DNA of 64,000 nucleotides from DOZZ01 sp963792655 (lineage in GTDB: Bacteria > Acidobacteriota > Terriglobia > Bryobacterales > Bryobacteraceae): positions 186,001 through 250,000 of the forward strand of contig CAWBWU010000010.1 in NCBI GenBank assembly GCA_963792655.1. The letters run 5' to 3'. The stretch's first letter is position 1. Every line of letters begins with the position of its first letter. The notes under the pieces are model-generated. The model was not told the DNA's origin, did not search any database, and worked only from the letters and a program-made list of their open reading frames with translations. Positions 45,152 to 54,897 of this stretch are shown here, piece by piece. Made by a program: the position numbers and the translations under genes.

Positions 45152-46680
45152 GAATGGCGGCAGGTAGATAGCGCAACAGATCGGTCGCAATAAAAGGCAG
45201 CTCGCCGATATCCGCCGCGCCCTTTTGTCCAGCAAGACCATGCAGATACACTGCCGCAGCGACGGCGCTTTCTGCATCACGCGGAAACTGGCCCAGCAAG
45301 CCTGCGATCATGCCAGTCAAAATATCACCGGTGCCGCCGGTTGCCATAGCGGGCGAGCCTGTCGGGTTGATCCAAACATGGCCGTCGGGGAAAGCGATCA
45401 ACGTACGGTCGCCTTTCAGCACGAGAATCACCCGCCGTGATGTGGCGAACGCCCGCGCAACGTCGACGCGGTTCGATTGCACATCTTTGACGCTCGATTT
45501 AGTGAGGCGCGCCATCTCACCCGGGTGCGGCGTAAGCACACGCAATCCGCCCGCTTGCGGCCATTCCTCTTCGGCCAGAATGTTCAGCGCATCGGCATCG
45601 ACGATCATGGGCTGCGTGACTTGCTGGAACAGGGTGCGCACAAATGCCGAGGTGCTCGCGGAAGTTCCCATGCCTGGTCCCATCACAACGACAGTGCGCT
45701 TCTGCGCAAGCGAGAGCGCGGCTGCCATCGATTCGGCGGCGATCGCGCCATCTGCGGTTTCAGAAAGCGGCTCGGTCATCAACTCAGGCGCATGCGTAGC
45801 AATGCAGCGGCAGTGCCGATAAAGCGCTCGCCACCGTCACCAGCCCAGCCCCGGAGCGCAGCGCCGCCATGCCACTCATGGCCGCCGCGCCGCTTTTGAA
45901 ACGCGAGCCTGCGATGACCAGAACATGACCGAAGTTGCCTTTGTTACTGTCCCGCGCGCGCGGCGCAAGAAGATGCGCGAATGTCGCCGGCGTTACTTGC
46001 GCTAGTTGGATGTCCTTAGTGGATGCCAACAAGTCTGCGCTACCGATCTCTGCCACGCGCAGTTCACCCATCGCGTAGCAGGCGGGACCAAGCGCCTGAC
46101 TCACCTTGCGCGCCGTGAACGTTACGGTGGCTTTGGAGCGCACGAACTCTTTCGGAAGCTCGCCTGAATCGCTCCCAATGCCCGAAGGAATATCCACCGC
46201 GATTACGTCGGCGGCAAAGCTGTTGATCGTGGCAATCGCGTTCTGTGCGGAGCCGCGCACTTCGCCCGTGACTCCAGTGCCCAGCACCGCATCGATCACT
46301 AACGTCGCGGAGCCAGTGCGGCTATCGGCCGCATCTTTGCACTCGCCGCCGCACGCGAGGAACATGCGGTACGCAGCGTCCGCATCGGTTGAAAATGCAT
46401 TGGGTGGTTCGGTCAGAATGACATCCAGCATTGCCGGACGGAAGCGCGTGAGCAGCAACCGCGCGATCACGAGACCATCGCCGCCGTTGTTGCCCTTCCC
46501 GCAAAAGATCGCGATGCGCTGGGAAGCGAGAGGGCGATAACGTTCCTCCAGGAATTCCACCACGCGATGACCCGCGTTCTCCATCAGCACAGCGGCCGGT
46601 ATGCCCGCCGCGATGGTCTTGCGATCGATCTCGCGCATTTGCGCCGCAGTGAGAACCGGCTCTGCCCGCATGCAGCTCAC
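45135..46680 (-). CDS. nnr: bifunctional NAD(P)HX epimerase/dehydratase, frameshifted
   Basis: About 514 residues when one break near 45800-45812 is repaired. The first segment has the YjeF_N epimerase domain (FCGKGNNGGDGLVIARL, VIDAVLGTG, AVDIPSGIGSD). The dehydratase domain begins with NKGNFGHVLVIAGS and continues in the other frame with GPGMGTSASTS, LTPHPGEMARL, LKGDRTLIAFPDG and ATGGTGDILTGMIAG. Dropping one base from the CATTGC stretch joins ALPL to IATHAPELMTEPL, the family sequence. It repairs hydrated NADH and NADPH. The start is GTG 46680 (GTGA overlap with the upstream stop) or ATG 46671. It is followed by tsaE. Confidence 0.88.
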
Positions 46681-48593
46681 ACCCGGCGCGCAATCATCAA
46701 AGTCATGTCGTCGGGCAGTTCGGTAGCGTTGGTCCAGGCTGTCACGCAGGTCATGACTTCGTTGATGATGTCCGTGGCGGGCTTGTCCTGATGCTTCTTC
46801 ACCAGGTCAATCACGCGATCCAAACCAAACTCTTCGCCGTATGCGTTCTCGGGCTCGGTGATGCCGTCGGTATAAGCGATCAGCATGTCGCCGGCTTCAA
46901 GCGCGATGGTTTGCTCTTCGTAAAGGCACCGCGGGAACGCGCCAACCACCGTGCCGGTCGGATCCAGATACGTCGCCTCGCCGCGCCGCAACAGAACCGG
47001 CGGCAAATGGCCGGCATTCGTGTAGGTCAACGTGCGCTGCGACTCCTCGTAGATGCCGAAGAAGAACGTGGCGTACTTTTCGGGTGATGTGCTCTCGTAG
47101 AGCTGCTTGTTGAGTTGCGAAACCAGCGGCGCTGTACGCAGGTGCTGGCGCACAGGACCACCTACTGTCGCAGCCGCCGCGTGTACTCCGGTGCTCAACT
47201 GCGTGCGCATGATCGATTGAATCGACGCCATCAGCAGCGCCGCCGAAATTCCCTTCCCGGCTACGTCGCCGATCGCAAATGCAAGCGCCGTATTCTGCAC
47301 GCACAGGTAGTCGTAGTAGTCGCCGGACACCATGCGAGCGGGATGACACACACCGGTTATCTCCAGGCTCTTCATCTCCGGAACCGACCGAGGGAACAAC
47401 TGGTTCTGCACTTCGCGCGCAATCTGAATTTCCGATTGCAGCCGCTCTTTCTCTTTCTCGACAACGATCAGCCGTTCGAGATTCGCCGTCATGCTGTTGA
47501 ATGAACGACCCAGCTCCGCCAACTGATCCGCACCTTTGATGGCAATGCGATGCGATACGTCGCCTTGTGAGATGCGCTCCGTTCCGTCATAAAGACTCTG
47601 CACGGCCCGCGTGATGGTGCGCGTCAGCGAAATGCCGATGACCAGAGCAATGGCTTCAACGATCAAAAACAATACGCAGACCACAATCGAAATCACCAGC
47701 ACCGCCTGCTCGACATCCAACTTTTGGCCGAACAGAGTGCCGAGAACGGCGGAAGGGCGCGTCGTGATGGTCATGACGTGCGTTTCGGTTTCGCCCGGGT
47801 GGTTCCAGTTGGCAACCGTAAGTGGCCCAAACCAGGTGAGCGCGTAATCGAAGCGCGACGTAGCGGGCGGTAAACGATTGTGGCCGGCCATCGGACGCCG
47901 CTTGTCGCCGCGGGTCAGATCGAGAACGCGCACGTCACCGAGGTTCGGAACCAGATCCGAAAGGTAATCGAGCGTGATCGGCGCCATCAGGGTGATTTCG
48001 GTCTTGCCATCACGGACGTGCGCGACCGAATAGTAGCCGCCGTCCTTGATGACCACCCCGTTGAACTCTCCCCAACTCTGCGGCGGTTCGAGCTTGCTGT
48101 CCGGTGGATAACGGAACGGGTGATCGCCCGAAATCAAAAGCTCCAGGCTCGGAAAGCGGCCGCGCAAGAAAGGGACGAACTCGTTTGCGATCGAGGCATA
48201 CGCGCTGGGCGGAGCGTGCCGCAGGTATTGCGTGGGCCCGTTCAGAGCGGCGTTGCGGCGGTCGAGTTCGGACTGCACCAGATACATCGACATCTGCCCC
48301 GCGACAAAGTAAGCACCGAGGCCGACCAGCACCAGAATGAGAACGATCGGGACCACCGCGATGAACGCATAGGTGACGATCAGCCGGTTCCGCAGACGCC
48401 AGATGCTGTGCTTGATCGCGTACTTTGCGAGGCGGGCAAGCAGGACAGTGCCGATCGCCAGCTCAAACAAACCAGTCAGGGTCAACAACACGTTCATGCC
48501 GGCGAACCAGAGCACAACCAAGAGCACGCCCACCATCAGAAACAGGCGGAGCAGGGTTGGTTTACGCCACGGGCTAAGGTCCGGAAATGGCAC
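46677..48593 (-). CDS. HAMP-containing PP2C (SpoIIE-type) phosphatase
   Basis: 638 residues. Several N-terminal hydrophobic segments (about 10-110), an extracytoplasmic domain (about 115-290), another membrane segment (about 300-325), a HAMP domain with an ARTI-like TRTITRAVQSL start, a coiled linker (about 370-400), and a SpoIIE/PP2C phosphatase domain with GDYYDYL, FAIGDVAGKGISAALLM and AGDMLIAYTDGITE. The metal-binding aspartates are present. Such proteins dephosphorylate anti-anti-sigma factors in partner-switching regulation. No anti-sigma partner is encoded nearby. It lies 23 bases after lepA and overlaps nnr by 4. Confidence 0.9.
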   Translation of the reverse strand: MPFPDLSPWRKPTLLRLFLMVGVLLVVLWFAGMNVLLTLTGLFELAIGTVLLARLAKYAIKHSIWRLRNRLIVTYAFIAVVPIVLILVLVGLGAYFVAGQMSMYLVQSELDRRNAALNGPTQYLRHAPPSAYASIANEFVPFLRGRFPSLELLISGDHPFRYPPDSKLEPPQSWGEFNGVVIKDGGYYSVAHVRDGKTEITLMAPITLDYLSDLVPNLGDVRVLDLTRGDKRRPMAGHNRLPPATSRFDYALTWFGPLTVANWNHPGETETHVMTITTRPSAVLGTLFGQKLDVEQAVLVISIVVCVLFLIVEAIALVIGISLTRTITRAVQSLYDGTERISQGDVSHRIAIKGADQLAELGRSFNSMTANLERLIVVEKEKERLQSEIQIAREVQNQLFPRSVPEMKSLEITGVCHPARMVSGDYYDYLCVQNTALAFAIGDVAGKGISAALLMASIQSIMRTQLSTGVHAAAATVGGPVRQHLRTAPLVSQLNKQLYESTSPEKYATFFFGIYEESQRTLTYTNAGHLPPVLLRRGEATYLDPTGTVVGAFPRCLYEEQTIALEAGDMLIAYTDGITEPENAYGEEFGLDRVIDLVKKHQDKPATDIINEVMTCVTAWTNATELPDDMTLMIARRV

Positions 48594-48616
48594 GTTTTAT
48601 TGTAGTTCTGAGCGGC

Positions 48617-50428
48617 TTAGTCGTCGTTGGTATTACTGACTTTCAGTACGGCCAGGAAGGCTTCCTGCGGAATCTCGACACGCCCCACGCGCTTCATGCG
48701 GCGCTTGCCTTCTTTCTGCTTTTCGAGCAGCTTGCGTTTACGCGAGATATCGCCGCCGTAGCATTTGGCCAAAACGTTCTTACCCATGGCTTTGATGGTT
48801 TCGCGCGCGATGATCTTATTGCCGATAGCCGCCTGCAGGGCTACTTCGAACATCTGCCGCGGGATTAGCTTACGCATGCGCTCAATCAGCAGCTTGCCGC
48901 GCTCATAGGCGAAATCGCGATGCACGATGATCGACAGCGCATCCACCGGGTCCCCCGCGATCAGCACATCAAGCCGCACCATCGGCGACACGCGGAACCC
49001 AGCCAGATGGTAGTCCAGCGAAGCATAGCCGCGCGAAACGGATTTCAGCCGGTCGTAGAAATCAAGCACAATCTCGTTCAGCGGCAACTCGTACTCGAGC
49101 AGCACGCGTTGTGCGCCGATGTGTTCGAACTTGCGCTGTTCACCGCGCTTTTCTTCGAGCAGCGCAAGGATGCCTCCCAGGAATTCTTCGCGGGTGATGA
49201 CGGTCGCGATGATGATCGGCTCTTCAATCTGCTTGATGAATGACGGGTCGGGAAACCGGTTCGGATTGTCGACTTCGATGACATCACCCTTGGTCAGCGT
49301 GATGCGGTAACGCACGCCCGGGGCGGTGGTGATCAGGTCGATGTTGAACTCGCGCTCGAGCCGTTCCTGAACGATTTCCAGATGCAGCAGACCGAGAAAA
49401 CCGCAGCGGAAGCCAAAGCCGAGTGCCGTCGAGTTTTCAGGCTCGAAGTTGAAGGCGCTGTCGTTCAGGCGCAGCTTCTCGAGCGCGTCGCGTAGCAGGC
49501 CGTGCTCATGCGACTCGATCGGATAGAGTCCCGCAAAGACCATCGGCTTGATTTCTTCGAAGCCCGGCAGCGGTTCGCTCGCGGGGTTCAAATGATCGGT
49601 GATGGTGTCGCCAATCTTGGCGTCGGAAACGGTCTTGATGTTGGCGTACACGAATCCGACTTCGCCCACCGAGAGTGAACTGCAAGCCGTCGCGCGTGGC
49701 GCTTGATATCCCAAGCCTTCCACATCGAACGACTGCCCGTTGGACCAGAGCCGGATCTTTTGCCCCAGGCGCACGGTTCCGTCGAGAACGCGCATCAGAA
49801 TGATGACACCGCGATATGCGTCGAACCAGGAGTCGAAGATGAGTGCGCGAAGCGGCGCGTCGATATCCCCCTTCGGCGGTGGGACGCGTTGCACCACGGC
49901 TTCAAGCGTCTCCTTGATGCCGATGCCTTGTTTGGCGCTGACGAGCAGCGCATCGCTCGCATCAAGCCCGATGAGCGTTTCGATCTGTTCCCGGATGCGG
50001 TCGGGATCGGCCGAAGGCAGGTCGATCTTGTTGATGACGGGGATAATTTCCAGATTGTGGTGCAGCGCCAGGTAGGTATTCGCCAGCGTTTGCGCCTCCA
50101 CACCCTGCGACGCATCGACCACCAGGAGCGCGCCTTCACACGCCTGTAAGCTGCGCGAGACCTCGTAGCTGAAATCGACATGGCCCGGCGTATCGATCAG
50201 GTTGAGCTGGTAATCTTTGCCGTCGTCGGCCCGGTAATTGAGCCGGACGGCGTGGGCTTTGATGGTAATTCCGCGTTCCCGCTCGAGGTCCATCGAATCC
50301 AAAACCTGCGCCATCATCTCGCGCTGCGAGAGAGCCCCGGTATCTTCCAAAAGACGGTCGGCAAGAGTACTTTTGCCGTGGTCGATATGGGCAATGATAG
50401 AGAAGTTACGGATGTATTCCTGATCCAT
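48617..50428 (-). CDS. lepA: elongation factor 4 (LepA)
   Basis: 603 residues, full length. G1 is AHIDHGKSTLADRLL, the switch region follows, DTPGHVDF (G3) and NKIDLPSADPDRI (G4) are present, and the C-terminal LepA-specific domain includes KCYGGDISRKRKLLEKQKEG, which enters the ribosomal A site region. LepA binds the ribosome and influences initiation and back-translocation under stress. It heads a minus-strand run with the PP2C, nnr and tsaE genes. The divergent enoyl-CoA hydratase gene starts 36 bases away. Confidence 0.96.
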   Translation of the reverse strand: MDQEYIRNFSIIAHIDHGKSTLADRLLEDTGALSQREMMAQVLDSMDLERERGITIKAHAVRLNYRADDGKDYQLNLIDTPGHVDFSYEVSRSLQACEGALLVVDASQGVEAQTLANTYLALHHNLEIIPVINKIDLPSADPDRIREQIETLIGLDASDALLVSAKQGIGIKETLEAVVQRVPPPKGDIDAPLRALIFDSWFDAYRGVIILMRVLDGTVRLGQKIRLWSNGQSFDVEGLGYQAPRATACSSLSVGEVGFVYANIKTVSDAKIGDTITDHLNPASEPLPGFEEIKPMVFAGLYPIESHEHGLLRDALEKLRLNDSAFNFEPENSTALGFGFRCGFLGLLHLEIVQERLEREFNIDLITTAPGVRYRITLTKGDVIEVDNPNRFPDPSFIKQIEEPIIIATVITREEFLGGILALLEEKRGEQRKFEHIGAQRVLLEYELPLNEIVLDFYDRLKSVSRGYASLDYHLAGFRVSPMVRLDVLIAGDPVDALSIIVHRDFAYERGKLLIERMRKLIPRQMFEVALQAAIGNKIIARETIKAMGKNVLAKCYGGDISRKRKLLEKQKEGKRRMKRVGRVEIPQEAFLAVLKVSNTNDD

Positions 50429-50464
50429 GCGGTATGATGAGGCCTTGTAGTCGGATTATCCCAT

Positions 50465-51251
50465 ATGTCCTTCAGCCACATACTGTTCGAGACAAATGAA
50501 GATGGGATAGCACTGGTAACAATTAACCGTCCTGAGAAGCGAAATGCACTCAATCGGGAGGTTATTTCCGACCTGGAAACGGCAGTTAGCCGGGTGGCTG
50601 ACGACCCGTCCGTGAAGGGCATGATTTTGACCGGTGCGGGCGAAAAAGCATTCGTCGCCGGCGCGGATATCGGCGAGATTGAAGCAGCGGCGCCGGTCGA
50701 AGCAGAAGCGGTTTCGGCACGCGGGCAGCGCATCTTCCGTGATCTGGAACGGCTCCGAAAGCCGACGGTCGCGGCGATTCAGGGTTACGCGCTGGGAGGC
50801 GGTCTGGAGCTGGCGATGTGCTGTCACATTCGCGTGCGCCGGACCCGATGCGAAGTTCGGCCAGCCCGAAGTGAAGTTAGGATTGACTCCGGGCTACGGC
50901 GGCACGCAGCGTTTGCCTCGGCTGATCGGCCGCGGCCGTGCTCTCGACATGTTGATGACGGGGGACACGATCGACGCGGCAGAAGCTCATCGCTGCGGGC
51001 TGGTCAATTACGTCGTGCCGAATGCCGAGTTGTTGCCCTTTTGCCGGCAATGGGTGAATAAAGTGCTGGCCAATAGTCCGGTGGCAGTCGCGTTAATGCT
51101 GCAAGCGCTGGACGCGGGCGCGGATGTGCCGGTCGATAACGGCCTCCGCTTTGAATCCGTCGCCTTCGGATTGAGCAGCGCAAGTGAAGATCGCCGCGAG
51201 GGCACGCGCGCGTTCCGGGAAAAAAGAAAAGCAACATTCGCTGGAAGATAA
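50465..51251 (+). CDS. enoyl-CoA hydratase/isomerase, frameshifted
   Basis: About 261 residues when one break near 50833-50842 is repaired. The first part has the crotonase start (ALVTINRPEKRNALN), FVAGADIGEIE and the oxyanion loop GYALGGGLELAM. The second, one base over, has AKFGQPEVKLGLTPGYGG with the catalytic Glu in QPE. The second acid position, Glu in classical enzymes, appears to be Asp here (RALDMLMTGD). Removing one C from CGCGTGCGCC joins HIRV to AGPDAKFG. It hydrates enoyl-CoA in fatty acid or amino acid breakdown. RibH and nusB genes follow closely. Confidence 0.86.
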
Positions 51252-51265
51252 GCCGGAGGGTTTGG

Positions 51266-51745
51266 TTGGGGTTCGCGATTCAAGAAGGAAAGCTGTCGGC
51301 CGCTGGGTTGAAATTCGGCGTTGTGGTAGCTCGTTTTAACAGCTTCATCACCGATCGTCTGCTGGACGGTGCACTCGATGCACTGCGCCGCTCGGGCGCG
51401 GACGAGAGCGCGATTGAAGTCGTGCGTGTACCCGGCGCCTGGGAACTCCCGCTGGCGGCACGCGCGATGGCGAATGCGCGGAAGCACGATGCGCTCATCT
51501 GCCTGGGCGCCGTGGTGCGCGGCGATACGCCGCACTTCGACTATGTCGCGGGCGAGGCGGCGAGCGGCTTGGCGCGCGTCTCGGCTGATTTCAGCATGCC
51601 GATGGGCTTCGGCGTACTGACCACCAACACTGTCGAGCAGGCGATCGACCGCGCGGGTGCGAAGGCCGGTAACAAAGGATTCGATGCGGCCATGACCGCG
51701 ATTGAAATGGCGAACCTGCTGCGCGACCTGCAGCCGAAGTCTTAA
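51266..51745 (+). CDS. ribH: 6,7-dimethyl-8-ribityllumazine synthase
   Basis: 159 residues starting at TTG 51266 with GGAGGG 5 bases upstream. Family regions include VVVARFNSFITDRLLDGA, VPGAWELPLAARAM, CLGAVVRGDTPHFDYVAGEA with the catalytic His, and FGVLTTNTVEQAIDRAG. It condenses the ribityl-uracil intermediate with 3,4-dihydroxy-2-butanone phosphate in riboflavin synthesis and forms icosahedral or pentameric assemblies. The nusB gene follows 4 bases after its stop, the usual ribH-nusB pairing. Confidence 0.95.
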   Translation: MGFAIQEGKLSAAGLKFGVVVARFNSFITDRLLDGALDALRRSGADESAIEVVRVPGAWELPLAARAMANARKHDALICLGAVVRGDTPHFDYVAGEAASGLARVSADFSMPMGFGVLTTNTVEQAIDRAGAKAGNKGFDAAMTAIEMANLLRDLQPKS

Positions 51746-51749
51746 CCGC

Positions 51750-52184
51750 ATGGCATCGCGGCATAAGGCACGGCAGCGCGCTGTTCAGATTCTTTATTTG
51801 CTCGATATGCGCAAGATGACGCCGGACGAAGCGTTCGAAGGCTTCTACTCGTCACTCGCGGTACCAGAAGGCACGGTTCGCGTTCCGCGCGATAACTTCC
51901 TCGAGGAGTTAGTGCGGGGAACCATGAGTAAGTTAGCCGACATCGACCCGCGTATCCAAAGGCACGCCGCCCACTGGCGGCTGGAGCGCATGCCTACAGT
52001 AGATCGCAATATCCTGCGCCTTGCTGTTTACGAGATGTTGCTGACGGACACGCCAGCCCCGGTACTGATTGACGAGGCCCTGGAACTGGCGCGGCAATAC
52101 TCCGGCGAGGAATCGGTACACTTCGTGAACGGCGTACTCGACGCAGTTCATCGCGAGTTGGCCGCGAGCGCTGGCAAGACGTAG
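51750..52184 (+). CDS. nusB: transcription antitermination factor NusB
   Basis: 144 residues from ATG 51750. All-helical NusB fold with SRHKARQRAVQILYLLD at the start, VDRNILRLAVYEML and PAPVLIDEALELARQYSGE, and FVNGVLDAV at the end, the canonical family signature. With NusE (S10) it binds boxA in rRNA leaders. It follows ribH by 4 bases, as in many genomes. The region to the fasciclin gene (158 bases) holds a small inverted repeat and a direct repeat. Confidence 0.95.
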   Translation: MASRHKARQRAVQILYLLDMRKMTPDEAFEGFYSSLAVPEGTVRVPRDNFLEELVRGTMSKLADIDPRIQRHAAHWRLERMPTVDRNILRLAVYEMLLTDTPAPVLIDEALELARQYSGEESVHFVNGVLDAVHRELAASAGKT

Positions 52185-52309
52185 TAGAGAGCCCAGCATA
52201 AACACAGACTCTTCGGCTCATCTGAATCGTCCAGTACCTCCTGACTTCGCAATTCCAAAATCTTTTCCACTCATCTGAACTATTCGGCGCATCGTATGCA
52301 TGAATAGAC

Positions 52310-52325
52310 ACCTCGCATCCGAGGT
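52310..52325. repeat. short inverted repeat upstream of the fasciclin gene
   Basis: ACCTCG (52310-52315) and CGAGGT (52320-52325) around CATC, 18 bases before the fasciclin ATG. A direct repeat CTCATCTGAA occurs twice further upstream (near 52217 and 52271). Either could be an operator. No regulator is implied. Confidence 0.35.
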
Positions 52326-52342
52326 CAGATAAAGGAACACAC

Positions 52343-52894
52343 ATGAAGAAACTTACAGTTTTGAGCGTCGTAGCATTGGCGCTAAGCCTTGGTGCGCCCT
52401 CTTTCGCCAAACAGAACCCCATGGTTGGCGGGCAGAAAATGTACGCCAACAAAGACATCATCGACAATGCAGTGAAGTCTGCCGATCACACCACGCTGGT
52501 CGCTGCGGTGAAAGCTGCGGGATTGGTCGATACTCTGAAGGGTACCGGTCCGTTCACGGTATTTGCGCCAACCAATGAAGCCTTCGCTAAGTTGCCGGCC
52601 GGTACTGTGGATACGCTTCTGAAGCCTGAGAACAAAGATACTCTGGTCAAGATTCTGACCTACCATGTCGTTCCGGGCCGGGTTACCGCGGCGGAATTGA
52701 AGAAGATGATCAAGGACGGCGGTGGTAAGGCCATGCTCAAGACCGTGAGCGGCGGTACTCTCACGGCGTCCATCATGGGCGGCAAGGTTATGTTGACCGA
52801 CGAAAAGGGCGGCACCGCCATGGTGACGATCGCCGACGTGATGCAATCAAACGGCGTGATCCACGTAATTGACGGCGTAGTCCAGCCGAATTAG
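52343..52894 (+). CDS. secreted fasciclin (FAS1) domain protein
   Basis: 183 residues with a signal peptide (MKKLTVLSVVALALSLGAPSFA). One FAS1 domain fills the rest: FTVFAPTNEAFAKLPAGTVD is the H1 box, LVKILTYHVVPGRV the middle, and NGVIHVIDGVVQPN the H2 box. FAS1 domains mediate adhesion between cells or to matrix. It is a single-domain protein exported outside the cytoplasm. A 12-bp hairpin follows the gene. Confidence 0.9.
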   Translation: MKKLTVLSVVALALSLGAPSFAKQNPMVGGQKMYANKDIIDNAVKSADHTTLVAAVKAAGLVDTLKGTGPFTVFAPTNEAFAKLPAGTVDTLLKPENKDTLVKILTYHVVPGRVTAAELKKMIKDGGGKAMLKTVSGGTLTASIMGGKVMLTDEKGGTAMVTIADVMQSNGVIHVIDGVVQPN

Positions 52895-52913
52895 TTTCTC
52901 GCTTGGTGGCGAG

Positions 52914-52943
52914 CGCGGCTCGTACTCAGATGTACGAGCCGCG
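52914..52943. terminator. hairpin between convergent fasciclin and manC genes
   Basis: CGCGGCTCGTAC and GTACGAGCCGCG form a perfect 12-bp stem around TCAGAT. It begins 20 bases past the fasciclin stop and abuts the manC stop codon (52944). It is probably a two-way terminator, although T-rich runs are weak on both sides. Confidence 0.55.
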
Positions 52944-54017
52944 TTATAACAACTCTTCGCGGTTCTGACGCTCTAACAATTTCACCAGATCGCCCACCTG
53001 CTGTGCGCGGCTCCGGGATGCGACTAATAAGGCATCTGGTGTATCCACGACAATCAAATCCTCTACCCCAAGCAACGCAACCAACTTCTTCCCCGCATCG
53101 ACAAAGTTTCCCGAACTCTGCCTCGCCAGCAATTCAGATCGCGAGGCGTTGCCCTCGCTATCGCGCGGCAGCAGGTCGTACACCGCATCCCAGCTCCCCA
53201 CGTCGTTCCAGCCGAACTCTGTGCAGGCAACGCCTACGACGCCGGTTGCCTTCTCCATCACGGCATAGTCGATCGACGTGTTTTCGCATTGCGGGAAGAT
53301 TTCAGCTAACTTCGCGTGAAACGAACCATCGCGAAAGCTTGGCAGCTCGTCTAACTTGCCCGCGGTAACGGGTAAGTGGCGCCGCAGGTTATCCAGCAGG
53401 ACCGAAGCCCGCCAGAAGAACATTCCCGCGTTCCAGTAGAAGCGCCCGCTCGCGACATACTCCGCCGCAACAACAGCATCGGGCTTTTCACGAAACGTCA
53501 GGACATTCGCGAGCTTTCCGGCTTCCGTGCCCTCCGGGAACTCGATATAGCCGTAACCCGTCTCTGCCCAGCGCGGCGCAATACCCAACACGGCAATCTT
53601 CCCGGCCGCCGCCGCCTCAAACGCCGGCCGCACTGAGTTCAGATACGCTTCGGGATCGAGAATGACGTGGTCTGAGGGGAACACGCCCATGACCGCATCA
53701 GGATCGAGCGATGTCAGAATCTTCGCAGCGAGACCGATCGCCGGCGCGGTGTTGCGCTGAACCGGTTCCGATAGGATCTGGTTCGCCGGAACCTCGGGCA
53801 ACTGGCGCACGATCTCGTCGCGGACAAAGTCGTTCGTCAGAATCCAGATGTTGGCGGGAGCGATCAGCGGGGCCAGCCGGTCGACTGTCGCCTGAATCAA
53901 CGAGCGTTCCCCGGTGACCGTCAGTACCTGCTTGGGAGTGCGCTTGCGGCTTAACGGCCAGAAGCGCGTACCTCTACCGCCGGCCAGAATCAGGCCGTAG
54001 TAACCAGCGTTGGCCAT
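52944..54017 (-). CDS. manC: mannose-1-phosphate guanylyltransferase
   Basis: 357 residues. The nucleotidyltransferase loop is LILAGGRGTRFWPLSR. SEPVQRNTAPAI and MGVFPSDHVI contact substrate, and EFGWNDVGSWDAV is the typical late motif. It makes GDP-mannose from mannose 1-phosphate and GTP. It lacks the C-terminal isomerase domain of longer bifunctional forms, so it is the short monofunctional type. It starts 3 bases after the lepB stop, so the two share a transcript. GDP-mannose feeds exopolysaccharide or lipid glycans. Confidence 0.9.
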   Translation of the reverse strand: MANAGYYGLILAGGRGTRFWPLSRKRTPKQVLTVTGERSLIQATVDRLAPLIAPANIWILTNDFVRDEIVRQLPEVPANQILSEPVQRNTAPAIGLAAKILTSLDPDAVMGVFPSDHVILDPEAYLNSVRPAFEAAAAGKIAVLGIAPRWAETGYGYIEFPEGTEAGKLANVLTFREKPDAVVAAEYVASGRFYWNAGMFFWRASVLLDNLRRHLPVTAGKLDELPSFRDGSFHAKLAEIFPQCENTSIDYAVMEKATGVVGVACTEFGWNDVGSWDAVYDLLPRDSEGNASRSELLARQSSGNFVDAGKKLVALLGVEDLIVVDTPDALLVASRSRAQQVGDLVKLLERQNREELL

Positions 54018-54020
54018 GGG

Positions 54021-54842
54021 TTAGTTGATCGGGTAACTATGCAACAGGTTCAAGGTGCGGCTCCAGCGGGTCTTTGAGAAGAAATGCGTCGCCAGATCCA
54101 TGATGTGGTCGATGCCGATCGAAGGATTCGCCAGCGCTTCCGTAGGTGCGTCGTAAGACCAGTAGATGATCAGCGGCTTGCCCACGATGTTTTCGCGCGG
54201 CACGAATCCCCAGTAGCGGCTATCGAGCGACTGGTCACGATTGTCACCCATCGCAAAGTAATGCCCGGCCGGTACTACGATCTCGCCATTTTCCACGTTC
54301 TTCTGCAGCATCGTCACCGCTTCGGGCGAAATCATGGAATTCGGCTCGCCCGGGAAGTTATCCCGGTAGGATTCCATGTAACTGCTCTTGTGGATGACAT
54401 ACGGCTCGGTAAGTGGGTGGCCGTTCAGAAAAACCTGTTTGTTGACCAGGCGAATGTGATCGCCGGGCACGCCAATTGCGCGTTTGACGAATGTCTGCTT
54501 GATGTCCACCGGATAGCGGAACACGATGATGTCACCGCGCTTCACCTCACTGTAGGGCAGCACGTTTTTACTGATCGCTCCGGCGGGTGCGAAAGCCAGT
54601 TTGTCGACAAGCAAGTGGTCGCCAATCAACAGCGTGTCTTCCATCGATCCGGTTGGAATCACGAAGGCCTGCACCAGCGTGGTGGTGCCAAACAGGAGCA
54701 GAATGATCGTTACCGTCCACTCTGCGATGAACCCACGCGGAGCGTCTTTGGCCTTCTTGGCCGGCGCTTCGACCGGGTCGGCGGGCGCAGGCGGCGGGAC
54801 AGCCGCGGCAGTACCGGTCACAACAGATTTTTCGCGATCCAC
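54021..54842 (-). CDS. lepB: signal peptidase I
   Basis: About 273 residues from GTG 54842. TTG 54851 and a more upstream ATG (54950) are also open, so the start is uncertain. An Ala/Pro-rich N-terminal tail leads to one membrane segment (WTVTIILLLFGTTTLVQAF). The catalytic Ser is in IPTGSMEDTL and the Lys in FVKRAIGVPGD, with GDNRDQSLDSRYWG as box E. It removes signal peptides at the inner membrane. manC follows after 3 bases. Confidence 0.92.
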   Translation of the reverse strand: MDREKSVVTGTAAAVPPPAPADPVEAPAKKAKDAPRGFIAEWTVTIILLLFGTTTLVQAFVIPTGSMEDTLLIGDHLLVDKLAFAPAGAISKNVLPYSEVKRGDIIVFRYPVDIKQTFVKRAIGVPGDHIRLVNKQVFLNGHPLTEPYVIHKSSYMESYRDNFPGEPNSMISPEAVTMLQKNVENGEIVVPAGHYFAMGDNRDQSLDSRYWGFVPRENIVGKPLIIYWSYDAPTEALANPSIGIDHIMDLATHFFSKTRWSRTLNLLHSYPIN

Positions 54843-54897
54843 AGATTCCAATTGTAACGGATGCCTTGTTGCCCTGCTATTCTGTTTCAACGCCTCA

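Noticed and set aside
44732..46680. nnr and tsaE as one fused gene
   Set aside because: They overlap by 17 bases in different frames and each has its own start and stop. The internal break in nnr is a separate indel.
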